Shown here in pieces: positions 43,980-51,408 of a stretch of DNA of 55,467 nt (the first letter of the stretch is position 1; the number at the start of each line of letters is the position of its first letter). The position numbers and the translations under genes were made by a program. Under the pieces are notes generated by a model. The model ran no database searches, was not told where the DNA came from, and saw nothing but the letters and a program-made list of their open reading frames with translations. The stretch is from positions 1-55,467 of the forward strand of contig JAKQUO010000053.1 in NCBI GenBank assembly GCA_029569255.1, written 5' to 3'. This DNA is from Acidobacteriota bacterium (GTDB lineage Bacteria > Acidobacteriota > Aminicenantia > Aminicenantales > Saccharicenantaceae).

Positions 43980-45200
43980 CTAATCGCCGTCCCCGCTCTC
44001 CCTCACCGTCAGCGTCCAGCGCTTCTCGGTCCGGATCCACGGCTCGAGGACCGCCAGGGCTTCCGCGCCCCACGTCCCCGCCAGGACGGCGTCCTCGAGC
44101 GCATGCGGGTCGAGCGCCGCGACCTCGTCCCAGAGGCCGAGCTGCCGCAGCTTCGCCTCGAGCGCGGCCCGCTCCTCCGTCCCCTTCTTCGGCGGCGCGA
44201 CGGCCTCCCGCGAGGTCACCCGGAGCTTCGCGTCCGTCCCGGCTATGACCTGGACGCCCTCCTTCTCGGCGTAGCCGATGGCCGCCTGCCGCAGGGCCTC
44301 CATCTCGGCCTCGAGCGTCTTCGCCTCCGCTTCGAGCTCCCGCTTCTTCCTCCACCTCTCGGCGTACGAGTCGGCGATGACGACCCCGGGCTCGTTCCGC
44401 CACTTCTCCTCCGGGAGCGCCTCGACCTTGACCAGGTGCTTCTTGGCCGGGCAGAGGTCCCAGTACGGGCACCAGCCGCACAGGGCGCTCTCCCTGAGCG
44501 GGAACTCCCTCTCCGCCTCGATCCGGTCGATGAGCGACGCCACCCGCGCCTTGAGCTCCCCGAGCGCCTCGGCCGACCGGGTCGAGCGCATCTCGACGTC
44601 GAAGGCCACCTCGTGCCAGACGAGCCGCACGCCGCTCTCCCGCGCCTCGGGCCAGAGCTCCTCGACCCCGATCTGATAGAGGGCCAGCTGGCGGTCGGCG
44701 TCGATCTCCCGCTGGTCCGGCAGCTTCGAGCCGGTCTTGTAGTCGTGGATCTCGAACGCGCCGTCCGGGGCCCTCATCAGCCGGTCGATGATGCCCTTCA
44801 TCCTGTAGCGGCCCGCGTCGTCGAGCTTGAAGCGGATGTAGCGTTCCAGGCCCAGCACCTGCCCCTCGTCGAAGGGGTGGTGCCGCCTGTGGTAGGCCTC
44901 GATGAAGCGCCGGCCCATGAGCCGGTAGTCGTCGGCCGTCCGGCCGGCCTTGACGATCTTGACCTCCGCGTGCCACCGGTCGGCCCAGTCCTTCTCGTAG
45001 TAGGCCAGCACGTCCTCGAGCGACGGGACGCGGAAGGCGATCTCGCCGTAGAGCCACTCCATGGCGTCGTGGAAGCGCTGGCCCAGGAAGGCCTCGACGC
45101 CCTCCTCGCGCCGCTTGATGCCGTCGACGTAGCTGAACCTGTACTGCAGCGGGCACTGCTCGAAGGTCGAAAGCTGCGAGTTCGAATATTCTACACTCAT
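43980..45200 (-). CDS. RecB/Cas4-like PD-(D/E)XK nuclease with Fe-S cysteines
   Basis: 406 aa. PDDEXK core: GIID (D139), EIHDYKTG (E150, D153, K155) and QLALY (Q171-Y175). C16 with C241-x2-C244-x5-C250 is the four-cysteine pattern of AddB/Cas4-type 4Fe-4S nucleases. A coiled, Glu/Lys-rich C-terminal part spans ~290-330. It should cut DNA ends or flaps. Its ATG overlaps the HigA-like stop (ATGA), making it the fourth gene of the XRE/ImmA/HigA cassette. Its GC content is clearly higher than the three genes before it. Confidence 0.87.
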   Translation of the reverse strand: MSVEYSNSQLSTFEQCPLQYRFSYVDGIKRREEGVEAFLGQRFHDAMEWLYGEIAFRVPSLEDVLAYYEKDWADRWHAEVKIVKAGRTADDYRLMGRRFIEAYHRRHHPFDEGQVLGLERYIRFKLDDAGRYRMKGIIDRLMRAPDGAFEIHDYKTGSKLPDQREIDADRQLALYQIGVEELWPEARESGVRLVWHEVAFDVEMRSTRSAEALGELKARVASLIDRIEAEREFPLRESALCGWCPYWDLCPAKKHLVKVEALPEEKWRNEPGVVIADSYAERWRKKRELEAEAKTLEAEMEALRQAAIGYAEKEGVQVIAGTDAKLRVTSREAVAPPKKGTEERAALEAKLRQLGLWDEVAALDPHALEDAVLAGTWGAEALAVLEPWIRTEKRWTLTVRESGDGD

Positions 45201-45514
45201 GTCCGGTTGCTACGATCGGGTCGTTCGTAATTTGTGGCCTTAGGCATCTTAAACCGTCTTTCAAGCCCCGACCAGATATGGGCTGGGACGGCCAGTGTCC
45301 CTTCGAGAAGTATCGCGGTTTCTGGGGCCAGCGGCCGACTGCCCGCAAGGATCTCATCGATCGCCCGGACCGTGCACCCCATTCGTTTGGCTAACTCGGC
45401 CCGGGTCATGCCTTTCGATCTGAGCACTTCGGCCAAGAACTCGCCCGGGGGGCAAGCCAAATCAGAATAGATTTTCTTATCTTTAGCCATCGCGATTTGA
45501 CACCTCTTCTTCAT
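45197..45514 (-). CDS. HigA-like XRE antitoxin
   Basis: 105 aa. HTH at ~25-80: PPGEFLAEVLRSKGMTRAELAKRMGCT, then ILAGSRPLAPETAILLEGTLAVPAHIWSGLE, the HigA/VapI signature. No HigB toxin gene is next to it; instead the ImmA/IrrE gene precedes it and overlaps by four bases (ATGA). A Met at residue 9 is an alternative start. In HigA-associated modules the protein binds DNA and a toxin; here the partner may be the ImmA/IrrE-type protein. Confidence 0.82.
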   Translation of the reverse strand: MKKRCQIAMAKDKKIYSDLACPPGEFLAEVLRSKGMTRAELAKRMGCTVRAIDEILAGSRPLAPETAILLEGTLAVPAHIWSGLERRFKMPKATNYERPDRSNRT

Positions 45515-46146
45515 GGGATCAATTCCGTCAACTTATCCCTTTCTATCCTGATTTGGATCGGCAAATAATGGACATTGAAAATCGGGCTCAATCTTCGGGC
45601 AATGAGCTCAATAGTCTGTCCCATATACTTATCCCGGCTCAATCCCCTAAAGCGTGCGGAGAGGAAACGGATGATGTCGTGAGCTTCCTTCACAAAGTGC
45701 GTTTTTAAAGGCGAAGCCGGAACCAGAAAGAGGCCCGCGAAGTCATTCGCCTGAATCTCTATCAGCCGATATTCGTCCTCGGATAGGCCTGAAACGAAAT
45801 CCACATAGGCATCGAGGCTCTCTATCTTGAACTGCTTATAAAAAGCCCCATGGAGGACCATGTGGCCCAGTTCATGCGCCAGTGTGAACCTGTACTGGGG
45901 CTCGTAATTCTCATAAAGGTGCTCATCGACATAGATTTTTCTGAAATCGTTAGAGATGAAGGCGTTGACTTCGAAGCTTCTATAAAGGGACGGGAAGGGG
46001 ATGATATTGATCCTGAGAATGTTGTCGACCAAGCGTTCGACATCGACGGGGATCACGCCACCTAAGCTGTATTTATGGCTGTAGTCGTCAGCGATCCGTC
46101 GGATCTCTTCATAAGGGAAGAATCGGATCTTCTCCCGCTCGGTCAT
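45511..46146 (-). CDS. ImmA/IrrE-type metallopeptidase
   Basis: 211 aa. HELGH at 91-95 in FTLAHELGHMVLHG and a third ligand in IEIQANDFAGLFLVP (~129-143). It resembles ImmA, which cleaves the ICEBs1 repressor. It starts two bases after the stop of the XRE gene. Low GC and A/T-rich third positions set it apart from the housekeeping genes. Confidence 0.85.
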   Translation of the reverse strand: MTEREKIRFFPYEEIRRIADDYSHKYSLGGVIPVDVERLVDNILRINIIPFPSLYRSFEVNAFISNDFRKIYVDEHLYENYEPQYRFTLAHELGHMVLHGAFYKQFKIESLDAYVDFVSGLSEDEYRLIEIQANDFAGLFLVPASPLKTHFVKEAHDIIRFLSARFRGLSRDKYMGQTIELIARRLSPIFNVHYLPIQIRIERDKLTELIP

Positions 46147-46148
46147 AA

Positions 46149-46529
46149 TCAGGTCTTTCTGAGCTTATCGATAAGGTCCTCGACGGACTTTTTCGAAATC
46201 TTTTTGTTGCGGAATGTGCGGAAGATCACCGGTAGGTTTCTGACCAGTTCCTCGTCCTCTAATAATTCTCGTGGAATGACCCCCTTGCAGGCCGCAGCGA
46301 GGTCAAAGAACTGGAACCAATCATCGGAACCGCGCATGAGTCCAAGGGCCGAAGCATATTCCTCGAGTTTCTGCTTAGCTTCCGGGGGAGGCAACTGGCC
46401 TCTCTCGAGTTTGCTAATGTTCCCTGGGTCGAATCCGAATTTTCGGCAAAATTCCCTCAGCGTGAAGCCTCGCTGAATTCGTTTTTCCTTAAAAAAGTCG
46501 CCAAAAAGTGGTTTGGTGGGCATTGTCAT
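46149..46529 (-). CDS. XRE-family HTH protein, first gene of the cassette
   Basis: 126 aa. HTH at 10-65 (FFKEKRIQRGFTLREFCRKFGFDPGNISKLERG). The ~60-residue C-terminal part (helical, KKISKKSVEDLIDKL) is not assigned. Likely the repressor of the cassette, acting on the GTTGT/ACAAC half-sites in the promoter directly upstream; the ImmA-type protease encoded next may target it. Confidence 0.83.
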   Translation of the reverse strand: MTMPTKPLFGDFFKEKRIQRGFTLREFCRKFGFDPGNISKLERGQLPPPEAKQKLEEYASALGLMRGSDDWFQFFDLAAACKGVIPRELLEDEELVRNLPVIFRTFRNKKISKKSVEDLIDKLRKT

Positions 46530-46547
46530 ATCCTCTCTAGGGCCCTT

Positions 46548-46585
46548 GTTGTTATCATATTACAACACCGCCCGTTGTTTGTCAA
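46548..46585 (-). promoter_or_regulatory. Promoter with alternating GTTGT/ACAAC half-sites
   Basis: Minus strand: -35 TTGACA (46580-46585), 17-bp spacer, -10 TAATAT (46557-46562). On the plus strand GTTGT (46548-46552), ACAAC (46562-46566) and GTTGT (46574-46578) overlap the -10 and the spacer. Confidence 0.65.
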
Positions 46586-46605
46586 GCTGGCATCTACATT
46601 AAAAC

Positions 46606-46627
46606 GGGGACACAATACTCTGTCCCC
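46606..46627. repeat. 22-nt hairpin repeat (copy 3)
   Basis: GGGGACA-CAATACTC-TGTCCCC, with one or two changes in the loop relative to copies 1 and 2. The stretch 46628-46766 holds no gene I can see. Confidence 0.75.
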
Positions 46628-46766
46628 CGTTTCCCGCCCATATTTTAACCCGAAAGCAGGCGTAAATGAGAATTTGGCCCGGTTCTCCCGCTCGCATTGA
46701 TCATTGCGATGCTGAGATCAGGTCGTGACGGCAAGCGTCTTATCTTGTGCGGAAGAAAGTTAAGCG

Positions 46767-46940
46767 GGTTCTCTTCCATCTTGTGTGGGTCAAATGGCCG
46801 TGGAACCGGGGACATGTACTTTTAGTACGTGTCCCCATTCAACTCAACGGGACACGTACCGGGGCGGTACATGTCCCGATCCGAGCCTTCAGCTTCTAAC
46901 GAATAATCCTATAACTACACACAATAAATGGAAGAGAACC
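46767..46940. repeat. MITE-like two-hairpin element (copy 3)
   Basis: Terminal inverted repeats GGTTCTCTTCCAT (46767-46779) and ATGGAAGAGAACC (46928-46940), both followed inward by TTGTGTG-like sequence. Hairpins at 46808-46836 and 46848-46878 match copy 2. It ends 14 bp before the hicB-1 promoter. Confidence 0.88.
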
Positions 46941-46953
46941 GGTTAGCGCTCAC

Positions 46954-46981
46954 TTGACAATAGTATCAATATTGGTATCAT
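46954..46981 (+). promoter_or_regulatory. Promoter of the hicAB-1 remnant
   Basis: -35 TTGACA (46954-46959), 16-bp spacer, -10 TATCAT (46976-46981). Between them lies the palindrome CAATATTG (46967-46974), and GTATCA occurs twice. It closely resembles the promoter at 53241-53269. Confidence 0.6.
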
Positions 46982-46982
46982 A

Positions 46983-47051
46983 GTGAACGGGGTCAAACAG
47001 GTGCTCGCCGCGATAGCCCGATTGGAGGGTCAGCATGAGCCTGGTGAATGA
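46983..47051 (+). pseudogene. hicA remnant? (22-codon frame overlapping hicB-1)
   Basis: GTG 46983 to TGA 47049 encodes 22 residues (VNGVKQVLAAIARLEG...). It overlaps the hicB start by 17 bp, exactly the overlap of hicA-2/hicB-2, and follows the same promoter. It could be a hicA with most of its middle deleted, leaving only a first helix and the overlap. It is too short for the claim to be firm. Confidence 0.35.
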
Positions 47052-47367
47052 CCGTTACACCTACAGGATCACTTGGTCGGATGATGACCAGGAACACGTC
47101 GGCCTTTGCGCCGAGTTCCCAAGTTTGAGCTGGCTGGCGAAGTCCCCCGAGAGCGCTCTCCAGGGCATCCGAAAGGCCGTCAAAGAGGCCGTTATCGACA
47201 TGCGCAATAACAACGAAACGCCGCCCGCGCCCATCTCGAGCCGGCCTTATAGCGGGAAATTCGTCGTCAGGGTCCCGCCCGAAGTTCACCGCGAGCTGGC
47301 CATGAAGGCCGCCGAGGAGGGCGTCAGTCTCAACCGCCTGGTCAGCGCCAAACTAAGCGGCCTCTGA
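47035..47367 (+). CDS. hicB: HicB-family antitoxin (locus 1), toxin missing
   Basis: 110 aa. The N-terminal HicB fold (YRITWSDDDQEHVGLCAEFPSLSWLAKSPESALQGIRKAV) is followed by a C-terminal ribbon-helix-helix (SGKFVVRVPPEVHRELAMKAAEEGVSLNRLVSAKL). A second, related hicB lies at 53431. No intact hicA precedes it, so it is an orphan antitoxin, perhaps kept as a repressor or an anti-addiction factor. A good GGAGGG ribosome-binding site lies before the ATG. Confidence 0.88.
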   Translation: MSLVNDRYTYRITWSDDDQEHVGLCAEFPSLSWLAKSPESALQGIRKAVKEAVIDMRNNNETPPAPISSRPYSGKFVVRVPPEVHRELAMKAAEEGVSLNRLVSAKLSGL

Positions 47368-47370
47368 ATT

Positions 47371-47409
47371 CTATAAATCGGAAATTAGTATTGTGTCCCC
47401 GATTTATAG
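47371..47409. terminator. Bidirectional hairpin inside a GGTATTGTGTCCCC repeat end
   Basis: CTATAAATCGG (47371-47381) and CCGATTTATAG (47399-47409) are perfect 11-bp arms around 17 nt that carry the ATTGTGTCC repeat end. It lies between convergent hicB and VIT-VWA stop codons, so a two-way terminator is likely. Confidence 0.6.
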
Positions 47410-49803
47410 CGCCTGTTCGAGTTCGGCCCAGAGGCCTGGCTCGGGCTCGGCCTTGTCCCAGTCGCCGGGAATGGCTTTCCCGCTTTCTCCCCGCTTGATG
47501 ATCTCCTCGAGGACCAGGATCCGGTCCTTCCCCCAGGCGAGGTCTGTCTCGGCCCGCTGGAGCTCCGACCGGAGGAACACGATCATCTTCCCGACGTGGA
47601 CGCGGAGCGCGCCGCTCGTCGCGGTGTGCCCCGCGGCCAGGAACCGGAGCAGGGCCAGGACCGTGGCCAGCAGCCGCTCCTCCTCGTCCTTGCCGGGCAT
47701 GCCGCCGTCCGGCTCGAGGCTCGAGGCCAAGGCGATCAGCCGGGCCGTGTCCGCATCGGCCCTCTCGGCGCTCACGGGCGACTCGAAGTCCAAGTTGGGA
47801 TCGGACAGGGTGAGCGTCTGAGCTTTCTCGCCCTTCCTGCGGAAGAAAGCCTTCCGGGCCAGAGCGGGGGCGCTGATCAATGTGGGGGAGCTGACGTGGG
47901 CCCTCAACATCTGATTCTGGTTCGCCCCGAAATACGCCGCCATGTCCACGTCCTGGGCCAGTCCGACCGGCACGACCCTGGTCACGGGCAAATCCCCCGG
48001 CCGGTCCCCGGCCCTCTCGACGACGGCGACCAGGCCCATCTCGCGGCTGGCCAGGCCGTAGAGCTCGCTCAGCGTCACGAGGCGCCTCTTGATCCGATCG
48101 GCCTCGCGCTTGCCGCCCGAGCCTGTCGGATCGAACCCGGGGCAGCGGCTCTCCATGTCGGTGATGAGCCGGGCCCCCAGCAAGAGCCTCAGCGTCTCGC
48201 CGTCGGCCGACGGGCCGACCGTGAGCGGGACCTCCAGCGTCCGCTTCGTCCCTCCCTTCTCCCAATCGACGACCAGCTTCCCTTCCCCGGCCCCCGCCGT
48301 GTCGCCGTAGACCACGACCGGCGTTCCCGCGAACACGAATCCCGGCACCTCGGGGGCGATCCGGGCCTCGCCGAGACCCTCGATCCGGGCCGCGAGCCCG
48401 CTCCCGAGCGGCCGACCGACCGAGGCGAAGAGCTCGAGCGCGCCCATGTCCACCCGCTCGCGCGGCGTCAGGAAGCGGCTCACCCCGCCGGTCTCCCGGG
48501 CGAGAAGCGTCAGGAAGCGGTCCTGGCTGGCGCTGCCGATGCCCAGGGTGTGGAGCCTCGCTCCGTTGGCCCGGGCCACGCCGAGGATCGTCTCCGTCCC
48601 GGCCACCTGGCCGTCCGTGACGGCCAGGATGTCCCCGCCGCCGCCCGCGTTCTTCAGCATCTCCGCGGCCGCGCTGACCCCGGCGGCGAGCTCCGTCCCG
48701 CCACGGGCGCCGATCTTGTCCAGGAACTTGCCGGCCTTCTCCCGGTTCTCCATCGAGGCTTCGACCAGGCCCTTGCCGAACACCTCGACCTCATTGTCGA
48801 AAGCGGCGATCCCGAACGAGTCCCGGGCCGCGAGCGCCCCCAGGCACGCCGCGACGGCCCGGCGCGCCTGATCGATGGGCGCTCCCCCCATCGAGCCCGA
48901 GCGGTCGATCAGGAAGACGACCCGGCGGGGCTCCTCCCCGGCCTCGTCCTTCGCGTCGCCCTTGAACAGGGTCGAGGGCAGGACGGCCGCGAAATGCCCC
49001 CGCCCGTCCTTCCCCGTGCCGGCCAGGACGCCTTCGCGGGCCCCGGCGACCTTGACGTCGAGGACGAGGTCGCGGTCGGGCAGGTCCTTGGCCGTGGCCA
49101 ACGAGACCCGGCTCCGCCCCAGCCCCCGCGCCGCGACACGCACGGCGTGCGACGGCGAGGCCGTCTCGGCGATGGGCCGGCCGAGCGAGACCCCGAGGTC
49201 GAAGCCGACCTCGTGGAGGGCCGAGGCGTCCGAGACGAACTGCGGCAGGGCGAGGTCGCCGAACTCGTCGGCCGGGAGCTCGATCTCGCCGACGCCCGGC
49301 GCCACCTCCGCCGCCTTCGCCCGGCGGTGATAGGCCGGGGCCAGCGTGAAGGGGAAGCGGAAGCGGATGCCGTCGTCGCGCGTCTCGACCCCGGCTATGA
49401 CTTCGAGGTTGACCGCGACCTCCTCGCCGGGCCGGATGTTGCCGACGGTCAGGTTGACCATGCCGTCGCCGTACTGCGCCGCCATGGCCGCCGTGTGGCC
49501 CGCGGTCAGGGCCTCCTCGTAGGTCTCCCGGACCTTCTCGATGGGCTTGAGCTCGGAGGCGACCGAGAAGCCTTTGCCGCTGACGCGGAAGCGCCTCAGC
49601 GCGGCGTCGCGCGGCAGCATGAAGCTGTAGATCGCCTCGAGCGGCTTCTTCTCGCCCGACCGGAAAACGTGCCGGACCAGAAGCCGGGCCCCGACGCCCG
49701 TGATCCGGCCGACGAGCCAGAGCCTCTGCATGGCCAGCTCGATGGGCTCCCCGGTCGCGGCGCTCTTCGGGGTGAAAGCCTGGGCCAATTCGGCGTTACT
49801 CAT
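47404..49803 (-). CDS. VIT and von Willebrand factor A domain protein
   Basis: 799 aa. VIT domain ~1-140 (EAIYSFMLPRDAALRRF, YEEALTAGHTAAMA). VWA domain ~290-460 with MIDAS motif DRSGSM (D300, S302, S304). A long C-terminal region ends in helices. There is no signal peptide or membrane helix that I can see. VIT-VWA proteins act in protein complexes, often with metal-dependent adhesion. Its ATG overlaps the 3' end of MerR paralogue 2, with AGGAGG inside that gene, so the two are coupled. Confidence 0.9.
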   Translation of the reverse strand: MSNAELAQAFTPKSAATGEPIELAMQRLWLVGRITGVGARLLVRHVFRSGEKKPLEAIYSFMLPRDAALRRFRVSGKGFSVASELKPIEKVRETYEEALTAGHTAAMAAQYGDGMVNLTVGNIRPGEEVAVNLEVIAGVETRDDGIRFRFPFTLAPAYHRRAKAAEVAPGVGEIELPADEFGDLALPQFVSDASALHEVGFDLGVSLGRPIAETASPSHAVRVAARGLGRSRVSLATAKDLPDRDLVLDVKVAGAREGVLAGTGKDGRGHFAAVLPSTLFKGDAKDEAGEEPRRVVFLIDRSGSMGGAPIDQARRAVAACLGALAARDSFGIAAFDNEVEVFGKGLVEASMENREKAGKFLDKIGARGGTELAAGVSAAAEMLKNAGGGGDILAVTDGQVAGTETILGVARANGARLHTLGIGSASQDRFLTLLARETGGVSRFLTPRERVDMGALELFASVGRPLGSGLAARIEGLGEARIAPEVPGFVFAGTPVVVYGDTAGAGEGKLVVDWEKGGTKRTLEVPLTVGPSADGETLRLLLGARLITDMESRCPGFDPTGSGGKREADRIKRRLVTLSELYGLASREMGLVAVVERAGDRPGDLPVTRVVPVGLAQDVDMAAYFGANQNQMLRAHVSSPTLISAPALARKAFFRRKGEKAQTLTLSDPNLDFESPVSAERADADTARLIALASSLEPDGGMPGKDEEERLLATVLALLRFLAAGHTATSGALRVHVGKMIVFLRSELQRAETDLAWGKDRILVLEEIIKRGESGKAIPGDWDKAEPEPGLWAELEQAL

Positions 49804-50383
49804 TTCGATCCTCCTTAGACGAGATGATGTGCTTGACCTCGGCGGCGAACCGGCCGAGCGCGGCGACGAGGGCCTTGGTGCGCCAGGGACCGGCGCCGGC
49901 CCTGAGCATCACCCGGACGTCCCGGGTGATCTCGTAGGAGCGCCAGACCTCGGGCTCGGCCAGGGCCGGGGCGGGGCCGGGAGCGACGGAAGCTGCGCTG
50001 GGAGCGGCGAGCGCGGCGGCGTCACGCGTCATCAGGGCGGCCTGGTCGGGCCCGAGCGTCCCGTCGGGCTCGAACCAGAGCATCTGGCCGGGCGGAGGGG
50101 CCTCGGACCGCTTCAGACCGAGCTCGATCTCCCCGGTCGTCGTCCCGGCGCGGCCGGCGGCCAGAGCGTGCTCGATCTGGCTCAGCATCAGCCCCTTGGC
50201 CTGGAGCTCGCGGACCGTCTCGATCTGGGCCTTGTGCTTCTCGCCGTAGGTCGCGTCCCTCCCCGCCCGCAGGGGCGGATCGACCAGGCCGCGGGAGATG
50301 TAGTAGCGGACCGTGCGCTCGGTGACGCCGGTCTCCGCGGCCAGCTCCCTCAGGGTCCATTTCTTGGGCTTGTCGTCGCTCAT
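49796..50383 (-). CDS. MerR-family regulator, paralogue 2, coupled to VIT-VWA
   Basis: 195 aa, MerR winged helix 8-75 (TLRELAAETGVTERTVRYYISRGLV). The C-terminal part resembles paralogue 1 (PEVWRSYEITRDVRVMLRAGAGPW) but ends in SSKEDRNE. Eight bases of overlap with the VIT-VWA gene. Likely the local regulator of this pair; the effector is unknown. Confidence 0.88.
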   Translation of the reverse strand: MSDDKPKKWTLRELAAETGVTERTVRYYISRGLVDPPLRAGRDATYGEKHKAQIETVRELQAKGLMLSQIEHALAAGRAGTTTGEIELGLKRSEAPPPGQMLWFEPDGTLGPDQAALMTRDAAALAAPSAASVAPGPAPALAEPEVWRSYEITRDVRVMLRAGAGPWRTKALVAALGRFAAEVKHIISSKEDRNE

Positions 50384-50412
50384 CGTCGGCTCCTATCCGT
50401 TCCCACACCCTC

Positions 50413-50440
50413 ATTATACGCCATATCTTGCCGGTGTCAA
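50413..50440 (-). promoter_or_regulatory. Consensus promoter of MerR paralogue 2
   Basis: Minus strand: -35 TTGACA (50435-50440), 16-bp spacer, -10 TATAAT (50413-50418), in the same ACTACTTGACAC context as the promoter at 43939-43966. Confidence 0.75.
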
Positions 50441-50460
50441 GTAGTGTTTATATAAATTTG

Positions 50461-50496
50461 TTGACAAACGGCCCGTTTTTATATATCGTATATACG
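50461..50496 (+). promoter_or_regulatory. Promoter and CGTATATACG palindrome of the RHH-PIN module
   Basis: TTGACA (50461-50466) is followed by an A/T-rich stretch with several TATATA-like -10 candidates and the perfect palindrome CGTATATACG (50487-50496). The palindrome is a likely operator for the ribbon-helix-helix protein encoded next. Confidence 0.6.
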
Positions 50497-50515
50497 TTCA
50501 ATACTTGGAGAGGCC

Positions 50516-50764
50516 ATGTCCGACCAGCTTCTGATCCGCATCGACCCCGATCTGAAGGCCCGGCTGGAGCGCCTGTCCCGGGCCGAGGGCAAGACGACGA
50601 GCCACATGGTCCGCGAGCTCATCAAGGACTATGTAAGGGACCGGGACGTGGCCGGGTACATCGACGGGCTCTGGGAGAGGATCGGCCGGAAGCTCGGCGA
50701 GCGCGGCGCCAAGCCGGCGGATGTCGCCAAGGCCGTCGAGGACGTCCGAAAAGCCAGCCGATGA
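50516..50764 (+). CDS. Ribbon-helix-helix antitoxin
   Basis: 82 aa. The N-terminal RHH (QLLIRIDPDLKARLERLSRAEGKTTSHMVRELIKDYV) binds DNA; the C-terminal ~35 residues (VEDVRKASR end) would bind the PIN toxin. GGAGAGG precedes the ATG. Stop overlaps the PIN start in ATGA, the usual layout of VapBC-type modules. Confidence 0.88.
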   Translation: MSDQLLIRIDPDLKARLERLSRAEGKTTSHMVRELIKDYVRDRDVAGYIDGLWERIGRKLGERGAKPADVAKAVEDVRKASR

Positions 50765-51159
50765 AGGCCGTCGTCGACACCAACGTCTTCGTCTCCTCGT
50801 TCTTCGGCGGCAATCCCCGCCGGATCATCGATCTCTGGAAGACCGGCGAGTTGACCCTGTGCCTGTCCTCCCCGATCGTGGAAGAGTACGTGGCCGTGCT
50901 GCGGCGCCTGGGGCTCGAAGGCGAAGACGAGCTCGGCGAGCTCCTCGACCTCTTCGCCCGCGGCACCCACCTGCTCTTCGCGGCGGCGACGCCCCGGCTC
51001 GACGTCGTGGCCGCCGACCCCGCCGACAACAAGTTCATCGAGTGCGCCGTCGCCTTGCACGCCGACGTGATCGTCACCGGGGACAAGGCCCTGCGGAGGG
51101 TCGGCAGCTACATGGGGATCCGCATCCTGAGCCCTGGCGAATTCCTCAAAGCCCGCTAG
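50761..51159 (+). CDS. PIN-domain toxin (VapC-like)
   Basis: 132 aa. PIN acidic residues are visible at D6 (VVDTNVFVSS), E41-type (SSPIVEEYV), D90s (DPADNKFIECAVALHADVIVTGD) and a second D in VTGDKAL. Such proteins are Mg-dependent RNases, controlled by the antitoxin encoded immediately upstream. It belongs to the family with RxxxDNKF and ADVIVTGD, often called the COG1569 group of putative toxins. Confidence 0.9.
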   Translation: MKAVVDTNVFVSSFFGGNPRRIIDLWKTGELTLCLSSPIVEEYVAVLRRLGLEGEDELGELLDLFARGTHLLFAAATPRLDVVAADPADNKFIECAVALHADVIVTGDKALRRVGSYMGIRILSPGEFLKAR

Positions 51160-51162
51160 CCG

Positions 51163-51408
51163 ATGAAGACCTCACCTCGTCTCCTGGACGTCTCCGTTCC
51201 TCGCGACATCCTGGCCGCGCTCAAGGCCGATCGCGAGACCTGGGCGAACTTCGAGGCCTTCTCGGACGCCTACAAGCGGATCCGCCTCGGCTACATCGAG
51301 GGCGCCCGCGACCGGCCGCAGGAATTCGCGAAACGGCTCCGGAACTTCCTGAAAATGACGAAGGCGAACCGCCTCATCGGCTTCGGCGGGATCCAGGAGC
51401 ATTATTGA
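51163..51408 (+). CDS. Small YdeI/OmdA-like C-terminal domain protein
   Basis: 81 aa. FEAFSDAYKRIRLGYIEGARDRPQEFAKRLRNFLKM resembles the C-terminal OmdA domain of YdeI proteins, which are about twice this size; this is the tail only. It starts three bases after the PIN stop and runs 7 bp into the end of the convergent TPR gene. Function unknown; a third gene of a TA operon is possible. Confidence 0.68.
   Translation: MKTSPRLLDVSVPRDILAALKADRETWANFEAFSDAYKRIRLGYIEGARDRPQEFAKRLRNFLKMTKANRLIGFGGIQEHY

Noticed and set aside
43146..46940. CRISPR array suspected from repeated palindromes
   Set aside because: The repeats are dispersed, differ in length and are not separated by uniform spacers.
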